DNA from: DUEL01 sp964580565
Lineage (GTDB): Bacteria; Chloroflexota; Anaerolineae; B4-G1; DUEL01
Assembly (NCBI GenBank): GCA_964580565.1
Contig: CAZOLN010000096.1
Span: 1 to 10,814 of the forward strand
DNA: 10,814 bases
Direction: 5' to 3'
Position numbers and translations under genes: made by a program. This document shows positions 1 to 5,285 of the stretch, one piece after another. The notes beneath the pieces are model-generated. The model saw only the letters and a program-made list of their open reading frames with translations. It did no database searches and was not told where the DNA came from. How positions within the stretch are numbered: the first letter of the stretch is position 1; each line of letters begins with the position of its first letter.

Positions 1-2
1 AC

Positions 3-143
3 ACCCACACCGGGGACGCGGTGCCCGTGCCGGTGATCGAGATTCAGTCGGTGCTCCGCGACCCGTGTATGGTCACCGACACCTGCCCCCCGTGGTATCC
101 GGGCCCGGGCGGCTTGGAGCGGTTGAGGCCGGTGTGGCCGTAG
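3..143 (+). CDS. 3' end of an unidentified protein gene (partial)
   Basis: The frame beginning at base 3 is open to a TAG at 141-143 and gives 46 residues; the 5' part lies outside the window. By eye, 43 of 46 codons end in G or C. This matches the other genes here and marks this frame as the coding one, since frame 1 closes early and frame 2 has a less typical composition. The tail carries HTGDAVPVPV near its start and GGLERLRPVWP at its end. The H-T/S-x-D-x-V-P followed by GGLxRLR pattern faintly recalls the C-terminus of archaeal-type cofactor-independent phosphoglycerate mutases (alkaline phosphatase superfamily), but the stretch between does not fit well and I do not assign a function. 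The next gene's promoter starts only 14 nt after the stop, leaving no room for an obvious terminator. Confidence 0.7.
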   Translation, partial: THTGDAVPVPVIEIQSVLRDPCMVTDTCPPWYPGPGGLERLRPVWP

Positions 144-157
144 CGGGGATTCAGAAC

Positions 158-186
158 TTGTCTTCTCCCCTCTCTCACGCTATAAT
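158..186 (+). promoter_or_regulatory. sigma70-type promoter for the FHA gene cluster, predicted leaderless
   Basis: A -35 element TTGTCT (158-163, four of six consensus bases) is followed by a 17-nt spacer and a perfect -10 element TATAAT (181-186). In this GC-rich sequence an exact TATAAT at optimal spacing is unlikely to be chance. Initiation about 7 nt after the -10 falls at roughly 193-196, and the FHA gene's ATG is at 196. No Shine-Dalgarno sequence fits between the -10 and the ATG. The predicted transcript is therefore leaderless or nearly so. The promoter could drive all four genes to 3181. Confidence 0.85.
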
Positions 187-195
187 CCCGCCGAC

Positions 196-990
196 ATGAA
201 CCGCATTGAGCGCTTCGAGACGTTGGCGGAGCGGTTGGTAGAGGGGACGTTTGCCCGGCTCTTTGCCGGGTATCTTCACCCCTTGGAGGTCGCCACGCAC
301 CTGGCCCGCGCGATGGAGGACCATCGGGTGCGTGCGCCGGACGGCACCTTCCTGGCGCCAACTCACTACTGGATCTACCTCCATCCCAAGGATTTCGGCC
401 TCCTCGTCGCTCGGCGACCCTCCCTGGCCGAGGATCTGGCAGAGCATGTGGCCCGCCTGGCCCAGGAGGCCGGGCTAACGCTCGTCGGGACGCCGGTGGT
501 GTCCGTGGAACCCCTGGTCGACGTTCCGCCCCGCTCGGTCCGCGTCGAGGCTCAATGGCGACCTTCGGAGGAGATCGCGGCGGGGTCCACCCGCGAGATG
601 ACAGAGGAGGAACAGGAGGTCGTCCGGTCCGCTGCCGGCGAGGAGCCCCAAGGTCAGCCCTTTTTGATCATTGAGGGAGGGCGACACGTGGACCTGGCGG
701 AGCCGGTGGTGAACATCGGTCGGGCGCTGGATAACGACATTATCCTGGAGGACCCCCGCGTCTCGCGGCACCATGCCCAACTCCGCCGCCGGTTCGGCCG
801 GTACGTCCTGTACGACCTGGGCAGTTCCGGCGGAACCACGGTCAACGGCTATCCGGTGCAGGAGTGCGTGCTGCAGCCCGGCGACGTCCTCTCCTTCGCT
901 GGGGTGGAGGTTATCTACGGAGAGAATCCCCTCCCCACGCCTCCCTCCCCGAACGGGGAGGACACGCCGGCACTGGAAGAGGGGGAGTGA
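196..990 (+). CDS. FhaA-like protein: DUF3662 domain plus C-terminal FHA domain
   Basis: A 264-residue cytoplasmic protein. Residues 1 to about 115 resemble the DUF3662/FhaA N-terminal domain, recognisable from the opening NRIERFETLAERLVEGTFA and the HPLEVATHLARAMEDH segment. An acidic linker (about 125-155) follows, then an FHA domain at about 157-245. FHA landmarks are G175-R176, S190-R191-H192-H193, a DLGSSGGTTVNG strand and N217-G218, which together form a phosphothreonine-binding site. The usual SSNGT is SSGGT here. FHA domains read Ser/Thr-kinase phosphorylation; mycobacterial FhaA links kinases to peptidoglycan precursor export and cell-wall growth, so a similar role is inferred. The ATG at 196 lacks an SD but sits directly after the -10 element, which supports leaderless translation from this start. 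It overlaps the following FHA gene's probable GTG start. No kinase gene is in the window. Confidence 0.88.
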   Translation: MNRIERFETLAERLVEGTFARLFAGYLHPLEVATHLARAMEDHRVRAPDGTFLAPTHYWIYLHPKDFGLLVARRPSLAEDLAEHVARLAQEAGLTLVGTPVVSVEPLVDVPPRSVRVEAQWRPSEEIAAGSTREMTEEEQEVVRSAAGEEPQGQPFLIIEGGRHVDLAEPVVNIGRALDNDIILEDPRVSRHHAQLRRRFGRYVLYDLGSSGGTTVNGYPVQECVLQPGDVLSFAGVEVIYGENPLPTPPSPNGEDTPALEEGE

Positions 991-1430
991 GGACGACGTT
1001 GGACGGGATGTTGCTCGCGTTACGATTCCTCCTGGCCGTTCTCCTCTACGCTTTCCTGGGCGTCGTGGTGTGGATCCTCTGGCAGGACCTGCGGCGGGTG
1101 GTGTGGGGGGGACGCTCCCGACCGGCCGGCCGGTTGGTGGTGGTGGAAGCGGGGGAGACGGATCTGGAGGCGGGAGCGGCCTTCGCGCTCCAGGAGGTAA
1201 CCTCGCTGGGGCGTGCGCCTTCCAATAGGATCACCCTGCCCGACCCCTATGTCTCTGCCCACCACGCGCTCCTGGCCTGGCGGGATGGGCACTGGTGGCT
1301 GGAAGACCTGGGAAGTCGGAACGGGACCACGTTGAACGGTGAGCCGGTGACCCGGCCGACCGTCGTCTCCACGGGCGACCTGATCGGGGTGGGGCGGGTG
1401 GTCCTGCGGTTGGAAGAGGCCGAAACGTAG
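987..1430 (+). CDS. FhaB-like membrane-anchored FHA protein
   Basis: A small protein of 147 residues from the GTG at 987, which overlaps the upstream TGA as GTGA; an ATG at 1008 would give 140. One N-terminal transmembrane helix (about residues 8-32, MLLALRFLLAVLLYAFLGVV) is followed by a short basic linker and a C-terminal FHA domain. FHA landmarks are SLGR, the SAHHA loop and DLGSRNGTTLNG, giving complete phosphothreonine-binding residues. Length and layout match mycobacterial FhaB (about 155 residues). The fhaA-fhaB order matches the actinobacterial division/cell-wall locus, but the phosphatase, rodA, pbpA and kinase genes that follow there are absent here. The start is uncertain: the GTG has purine-rich sequence just upstream (GGAAGAGG) and invites translational coupling, while the ATG has a poorly spaced SD. 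The membrane tether suggests it recruits phosphorylated partners to the inner face of the membrane (inference). Confidence 0.82.
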   Translation: MRTTLDGMLLALRFLLAVLLYAFLGVVVWILWQDLRRVVWGGRSRPAGRLVVVEAGETDLEAGAAFALQEVTSLGRAPSNRITLPDPYVSAHHALLAWRDGHWWLEDLGSRNGTTLNGEPVTRPTVVSTGDLIGVGRVVLRLEEAET

Positions 1431-1452
1431 TTCTGCGTTGGGAGGTGAGGAG

Positions 1453-2244
1453 ATGGACCTGGGACTGCGGGGCAAGATCGCGCTGGTCACAGCGGCCAGC
1501 CGGGGGCTGGGCCGGGCGGTAGCGCTGCAACTGGCGGAGGAGGGGGCCTCGGTCGCCATCTGTGCCCGCAACGAGGGGCCGCTGGAGGCCGCTGCTGAGG
1601 CGATCCGTGAGGCCGCTGGCGTCGAGGTCCTGGCCGTCCCGGCCGATGTCTCGGTGCCGGAGGATGTCGACCGGCTGGTGAGGACGGTGCTGGATCGGTT
1701 CGGCCGGATCGACGTTCTGGTGACCAACGCCGGGGGGCCTCCGCCGGGCCGTTTTCTCGACCTGACCCCCGCCGATTGGGAGGACGCGGTCCGGCTGACG
1801 TTGATGAGCGCCGTCCGCCTCTGCTACGGAGTCGTTCCGGCGATGCGGGAGCAGGGGGGTGGCTCCATCGTGGCGATGACCTCCGTCTCGGTGAAGCAGC
1901 CCTTGCCCAACCTGCTCCTTTCCAACAGCATCCGGCTGGCGGTGATCGGCCTGGTGAAGACGCTGGCGGACGAACTGGCTCCCGACGGTATCCGGGTCAA
2001 CGCCGTCTGTCCGGGATGGACCCGTACCGAGCGGGTGGAGCAGTTATTGCGGGACCGGGCAGCACGCAACGGGACGACGCCCGAGGAGGAGGCGGCGAAG
2101 ATCACGGCGGCGATCCCCCTGGGACGGATGGCGGAGCCGGCAGAACTGGCCCGTGCCGTCGCCTTCCTGGCCTCTCCGGCTGCGTCCTACATCACCGGGG
2201 TCAGCCTCCTGGTGGATGGAGGGATGTACCGGGGGGCGATGTAG
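1453..2244 (+). CDS. SDR-family protein, BKR-like, with degenerate catalytic residues
   Basis: A 263-residue Rossmann-fold protein of the short-chain dehydrogenase/reductase superfamily, similar in length and layout to FabG-type 3-oxoacyl-ACP reductases. The nucleotide-binding motif is T13-A-A-S-R-G-L-G20, with Ala where the first Gly is usual, and N92-A-G is present. The active-site Ser survives (S144), but the Tyr 13 residues later is Ser (S157), the Lys four further on is Arg (R161), and the usual Asn is Thr (T116). The C-terminal landmarks VNAVCPGWTRTERV and GVSLLVDGGM are intact. I recall a conserved BKR-like SDR subgroup with imperfect motifs, so this is probably a family trait rather than decay. 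Substrate and activity are unknown. The ATG at 1453 is chosen over an in-frame TTG at 1438 because an excellent SD (GGAGGTGAGG, 1441-1450) lies just before it. The gene starts 22 nt after the fhaB-like stop. Confidence 0.85.
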   Translation: MDLGLRGKIALVTAASRGLGRAVALQLAEEGASVAICARNEGPLEAAAEAIREAAGVEVLAVPADVSVPEDVDRLVRTVLDRFGRIDVLVTNAGGPPPGRFLDLTPADWEDAVRLTLMSAVRLCYGVVPAMREQGGGSIVAMTSVSVKQPLPNLLLSNSIRLAVIGLVKTLADELAPDGIRVNAVCPGWTRTERVEQLLRDRAARNGTTPEEEAAKITAAIPLGRMAEPAELARAVAFLASPAASYITGVSLLVDGGMYRGAM

Positions 2245-2308
2245 GGGCGCTGGTGCGGCTCGTCGTCGTCCGAGGGATGACCGTTTTTCATCAATGGAGG
2301 GACACATA

Positions 2309-3181
2309 ATGGCTGAAACACCCATTCGTATCGGCATCATCGGGGGCAGTGGCCTCTATCAGATGGAGGGGCTGACCGACGTGGAGGAGCGGCGCGTCTC
2401 CACCCCCTTCGGCGACCCGTCCGACGCGCTGCTCATCGGCACGCTGGAGGGGGTGCGGGTGGCCTTCCTGGCCCGCCACGGCCGAGGTCACCGCATCATG
2501 CCCACCGAGGTCAACTACCGGGCCAACATCTACGCCCTGAAGAGCCTGGGGGTGGAGCAGGTGATCGCCGTCTCCGCCTGCGGCTCCCTCCGCGAACACC
2601 TGCACCCCGGCGAGGTGGTGATCCCGGATCAACTCTTCGACTTCACCAAGAAGCGGGAGTACACCTTCTTCGGCAACGGCCTGGTAGCCCACATCGGTGT
2701 GGCCGACCCGTTCTGCCCGCGCCTTTCGGCGATCCTCGCGGACGCGGTCGAGGAGGCCGGGGGAACCGTCCATCGGGGTGGGCGGTTCATCACGATCGAG
2801 GGGCCCCGCTTTTCCACCAAGGGGGAGAGTTTCACGTACCGGGCTTGGGGGATGGACATCATCGGGATGACCACCAGCCCGGAGGCCTTCCTGGCCCGAG
2901 AGGCGGAGATGTGCTACGCGGTGATGGCCCACATCACCGATTACGACGTCTGGCACGAGACGGAGGAGCCGGTCAACGTCGAGATGCTCCTGGCGACGTT
3001 GCGGGCGAACGCCCGGCTGGCGCAGGAGGCGATCCGTATTCTGGTGCCTCGCCTGGCCGCGGCGGAGCGGGATTGCGAGTGCAAGGACACGCTGGCGACG
3101 GCCCTTATCACCCAGCGGGATCTGATCCCGAAGGACCTCCTGGAGCGGCTGAGGCCGATCGTGGGGAAGTATCTGGGCTAG
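2309..3181 (+). CDS. mtnP: S-methyl-5'-thioadenosine phosphorylase
   Basis: A 290-residue cytoplasmic enzyme that cleaves methylthioadenosine with phosphate to adenine and methylthioribose-1-phosphate, feeding methionine and adenine salvage. Family signatures are IGIIGGSG (G12-G15), phosphate-binding R56-H57-G58, the substrate loop E164-G-P-R-F-S-T170, GMTTSPE (186-192) followed by AREAEMCYA, and D211-Y-D213-V-W. The two Asp residues are the purine-base contacts that mark MTAP-type (6-aminopurine) specificity rather than guanosine/inosine phosphorylases. The ATG at 2309 has a good SD (GGAGG, 2296-2300) 8 nt upstream, and the family's N-terminal GGSG falls at the expected position. The frame extends upstream, but that part is not mtnP-like and overlaps the SDR gene. 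A 64-nt gap without a clear promoter separates it from the SDR gene, so co-transcription is likely. Its last 74 nt overlap the oppositely oriented mobB. No other mtn genes are visible. Confidence 0.93.
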   Translation: MAETPIRIGIIGGSGLYQMEGLTDVEERRVSTPFGDPSDALLIGTLEGVRVAFLARHGRGHRIMPTEVNYRANIYALKSLGVEQVIAVSACGSLREHLHPGEVVIPDQLFDFTKKREYTFFGNGLVAHIGVADPFCPRLSAILADAVEEAGGTVHRGGRFITIEGPRFSTKGESFTYRAWGMDIIGMTTSPEAFLAREAEMCYAVMAHITDYDVWHETEEPVNVEMLLATLRANARLAQEAIRILVPRLAAAERDCECKDTLATALITQRDLIPKDLLERLRPIVGKYLG

Positions 3182-3671
3182 CGAGGAACCTTTCCTCGAT
3201 CAGGTCGGCCAGCCCTTCGACGTCGTCCAGGTCGAACTGAGGGACAGGGAGGTCGAACCGCCGGTCCGAAACGATGGCGACCAACTCCTCCGGCCGGGAG
3301 GCCATGGCGGAGGAAGCGGGGTCGCGGTGAACCTCGATCTTTGGGAAGTGCTCTTTTTTGAACCCTTCGGTCAGGATCAGATCCACCCCGCGGATCTCGG
3401 CCACGACCTCCGGGAGGGAGGGTTCCCGTTCCCACCGCCTCCGGTGGACCACGTGATCGGAGGTGACCAGGGTGACCTGTTCCGCCCCCGCCCGGGCCAG
3501 CCGCCAGGTGTCCTTCCCCGGCGTGTCGGTCTCCAGCCCCGGATGGGGGTGGTGCTTGACCACGCCGATCCGGTATCCCCGTCGCCGCAACTCAGGGATC
3601 AGCCTCTCCAGCAGCGTCGTCTTCCCGCTGCCGGAGAAACCAACGATCGAGAGAACCGGGATGTTGTCCAT
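3108..3671 (-). CDS. mobB: MobB: molybdopterin-guanine dinucleotide biosynthesis GTPase-type protein
   Basis: A 187-residue P-loop protein of the MobB family, which assists MobA in attaching GMP to molybdopterin. Signatures are the Walker A G11-F-S-G-S-G-K-T18, the family loop VKHHPHPGLETDTPGKDTWR with the RLARAGAEQ segment after it, and LILTEGFKKEHFPKIEV (Walker B region). The recognisable fold ends at about LADLIEERFLA. The last 23 residues (starting SPDTSP, ending SGSDPAG) are low-complexity and are encoded antisense to the 3' end of mtnP, past that gene's stop codon. They look like an overprinted extension after loss of an earlier stop. The ATG at 3671 gives a normal N-terminus, but only a weak GGA lies upstream, and a 14-bp tandem duplication spans this start. 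No moaA-E, moeA, mobA or molybdoenzyme gene is in the window. The gene diverges from the hdrA-like gene. Confidence 0.88.
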   Translation of the reverse strand: MDNIPVLSIVGFSGSGKTTLLERLIPELRRRGYRIGVVKHHPHPGLETDTPGKDTWRLARAGAEQVTLVTSDHVVHRRRWEREPSLPEVVAEIRGVDLILTEGFKKEHFPKIEVHRDPASSAMASRPEELVAIVSDRRFDLPVPQFDLDDVEGLADLIEERFLASPDTSPRSASAAPGGPSGSDPAG

Positions 3672-3690
3672 AGGCAGTTGTCCATAGGCA
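3663..3690. repeat. perfect 14-bp tandem duplication across the mobB start
   Basis: The unit GTTGTCCATAGGCA occurs twice head to tail at 3663-3676 and 3677-3690 with no mismatch. On the mobB strand each copy contains ATGGACAAC, so the start codon and first codons are duplicated. Because 14 is not a multiple of three, the upstream ATG (at 3685) is out of frame with mobB. The result is a duplicated, shifted start site that could compete for initiation. Confidence 0.9.
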
Positions 3691-3718
3691 AAGGTTACGC
3701 GTCCGCGCGGTATGGGCC

Positions 3719-3781
3719 ACCACAGAGGAGGCGGAGGAACGGCAAAGGCTCCGCGTCCTCTGTGCCGCTGCGGTGGTTACC
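3719..3781. repeat. imperfect palindromic CACAGAGG-type intergenic repeat, copy 1
   Basis: An inverted repeat pairs 3721-3736 with 3749-3764 (16-bp arms, one mismatch) around a 12-nt loop. It begins ACCACAGAGG, as does copy 2 at 5208. Its right side (CCTCTGTGCC, then GGTTACC) matches copy 2's CCTCTGTGCC...GGTTTCC apart from small changes, so the two are members of one family. It sits in the divergent intergenic region between mobB and the hdrA-like gene, 31 nt before the latter's -35 element. It shows no coding potential or T-tract. Confidence 0.8.
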
Positions 3782-3811
3782 AGGATAGCGCGGAACGGCC
3801 GAGATGGCAAG

Positions 3812-3840
3812 TTGTCAGGATCGCCGGGTTGGACTACAAT
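3812..3840 (+). promoter_or_regulatory. sigma70-type promoter of the hdrA-like gene
   Basis: A -35 element TTGTCA (3812-3817, five of six consensus bases), a 17-nt spacer and a -10 element TACAAT (3835-3840, five of six) form a strong housekeeping-type promoter. The predicted start is near 3847, giving a leader of about 35 nt that contains the SD AGGAGA (3871-3876) 5 nt before the ATG at 3882. The leader is purine-rich with no obvious stem-loop or operator. This promoter supports independent expression of the single hdrA-like gene. Confidence 0.85.
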
Positions 3841-3881
3841 GGGCGCGGCCGGGGAAGGGGGGAAGATCGTAGGAGAGAGAG

Positions 3882-5201
3882 ATGACCGATCGAAAACCCG
3901 TCTCGCGTGCTCTGGTCGTCGGTGCCGGCATCGCCGGGATGCAGGCGGCGCTGGACATCGCTAACGCCGGTTACGAGGTTGTCCTGGTGGAGCGGCTGCC
4001 CTCCATCGGAGGGCGGATGGCCCAACTCTCGGAGACCTTTCCCACGCTGGATTGCTCCCAATGCATCCTCACCCCCCGCACGGTCGAGGTTGGTCACCAC
4101 GACCGGATCCGGTTGATCACCTACGCCGAGGTGGAGTCGATCTCGGGTGAGGTCGGACACTTCCAGGTCCGCATCCGTCGCCACGCCGCTTATGTGGACT
4201 GGGATAAGTGCACGGGGTGCGGCATCTGTCAGGAGAAGTGTCCTAAGAAGGTGCCGGCTGAGTTCCAGCGCGGCATCGGCATCCGGAAGGCGATCTACAC
4301 CCTTTCCCCCCAGGCGGTCCCCAACAAACCGGTGATCGATCGGGAGGCCTGCATCTTCTTCCAGCGGGGCAAGTGCCGTGCCTGCGAGAAGTTCTGTCCC
4401 ACCCAGGCCATCGCCTACGATCAGGAGGATACCTTCGTCGAGACGGAGGTCGGGGCGATCGTCGTCGCTACGGGGTACGAACTGTACGGGTTGGACAAGA
4501 TGCCCGAGTACGGTGGGGGCAGGGTCCCCGATGTAATTGACGCCCTGGCCTTCGAGCGGCTGCTCTCCGCCTCTGGTCCTACCTCCGGCCAGGTCCGCCG
4601 CCCTTCCGACGGGAGGGTCCCCGAGGAGGTGGTCTTCGTCCAGTGCGCGGGCTCCCGTGCGCCGGAGCGTCACAACCCCCACTGCTCCAAGATCTGCTGT
4701 ATGTACACCGCCAAGCAGGCCATCCTCTACCGTCACCGGGTCCACGACGGGCAAGCGTACATCTTCTACATCGACATCCGGGCCGGTGGCAAGGGGTACG
4801 ACGAGTTCACCCAGCGGGCGATGGAGGAGGAGCGGGTCATCTACCTGCGGGGCAAGGTGTCCCGCGTCTTCCGCGAGGGGGACAAAGTGGTGGTCTTTGG
4901 GGCGGACACGCTGAGCGGTCGGCAGGTGCGGATCGCCGCCGACATGGTGGTCCTGGCCCCGGCCATCATCCCCCGCCCGACCACCCGTCGGCTGGCCGAG
5001 ATGCTGGGGATCGAGGTGGACGGTGCCGGGTGGCTCGTCGCGGCTAACGGCAACATGCGGCCGGTGGAGACGGGCCGGGAGGGGGTCTTCCTGGCCGGCA
5101 CCGGCATCGGGCCGATGGACATCCCCGAGACGGTGGCCCACGCCTCCGGCGCAGCGGCCAAGGTGCTGGAACTGTTCGCCCGCTGGGGAAGCGGGGCGTA
5201 A
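3882..5201 (+). CDS. HdrA-like FAD/iron-sulfur protein (heterodisulfide reductase subunit A family), short form
   Basis: A 439-residue flavoprotein corresponding to the thioredoxin-reductase-like core of HdrA with its inserted ferredoxin domain. It has FAD-binding G14-A-G-I-A-G19, then IGGRMAQLSETFPTLDCSQC (C58, C61). Two [4Fe-4S] motifs follow: C110/C113/C116/C120 and C157-x7-C165-x2-C168-x3-C172. A further Cys set C255, C268, C272, C273 (QCAGSR, CSKICCMY) has the spacing typical of the HdrA core cluster. The C-terminal AGTGIGPMDIPETVAHASGAA fits the second FAD segment. Full HdrA proteins have about 650 residues; the N-terminal and C-terminal Fe-S domains are absent here. HdrA is the electron-bifurcating or electron-hub subunit of Hdr complexes. 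No hdrB, hdrC, mvhD or flavin partner gene is adjacent, so partner and direction of electron flow are unknown. The gene is monocistronic with its own promoter and is flanked by two related palindromic repeats. Confidence 0.88.
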   Translation: MTDRKPVSRALVVGAGIAGMQAALDIANAGYEVVLVERLPSIGGRMAQLSETFPTLDCSQCILTPRTVEVGHHDRIRLITYAEVESISGEVGHFQVRIRRHAAYVDWDKCTGCGICQEKCPKKVPAEFQRGIGIRKAIYTLSPQAVPNKPVIDREACIFFQRGKCRACEKFCPTQAIAYDQEDTFVETEVGAIVVATGYELYGLDKMPEYGGGRVPDVIDALAFERLLSASGPTSGQVRRPSDGRVPEEVVFVQCAGSRAPERHNPHCSKICCMYTAKQAILYRHRVHDGQAYIFYIDIRAGGKGYDEFTQRAMEEERVIYLRGKVSRVFREGDKVVVFGADTLSGRQVRIAADMVVLAPAIIPRPTTRRLAEMLGIEVDGAGWLVAANGNMRPVETGREGVFLAGTGIGPMDIPETVAHASGAAAKVLELFARWGSGA

Positions 5202-5207
5202 GATTCT

Positions 5208-5281
5208 ACCACAGAGGCACAGAGGGCACAGAGAAACCTCTTGTTGTGGAGAAAACTCTGTGCCCTCTGTGCCTCTGTGGT
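5208..5281. repeat. perfect 26-bp palindromic CACAGAGG-type intergenic repeat, copy 2
   Basis: Arms 5208-5233 and 5256-5281 are exact reverse complements over 26 bp around a 22-nt loop. The left arm is built from near-tandem CACAGAGG units. It fills nearly all of the gap between the convergent hdrA-like and prenyltransferase genes, 6 nt after one stop and 4 nt before the other. Transcribed from either side it would form a very stable hairpin. Neither side has a proper U-tract (TTTCCC on +, AGAATC on -), so it is not a textbook intrinsic terminator, though it may block read-through or protect 3' ends. It is related to copy 1 at 3719-3781. Confidence 0.93.
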
Positions 5282-5285
5282 TTCC

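Noticed and set aside
1020..1727. 235-residue - strand frame opposite the FHA and SDR genes
   Set aside because: Low-complexity Ser/Pro/Arg antisense shadow with no recognisable domain.
2153..2308. 52-codon N-terminal extension of mtnP
   Set aside because: It overlaps the SDR 3' end in another phase, has no family similarity, and the ATG at 2309 has a properly spaced SD.
2245..2308. Possible promoter between the SDR and mtnP genes
   Set aside because: I could not find a -10/-35 pair of any quality in the 64-nt gap; an operon with the upstream genes is simpler.
3672..3718. Promoter for mobB on the - strand
   Set aside because: Only weak -10-like hexamers (TAACCT) with no matching -35 at suitable spacing were seen, so none is annotated.
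3834..5141. 435-residue open frame on the - strand opposite the hdrA-like gene
   Set aside because: It is an antisense shadow: composition is His/Pro/Arg/Gly/Asp-rich with no domain, and the + strand frame has complete Fe-S and FAD motifs with promoter and SD.
5208..5281. Possible CRISPR or intrinsic terminator
   Set aside because: There is no spacer-repeat periodicity for CRISPR, and no run of U follows the stem on either strand. It is better described as a palindromic intergenic repeat that may still limit read-through.
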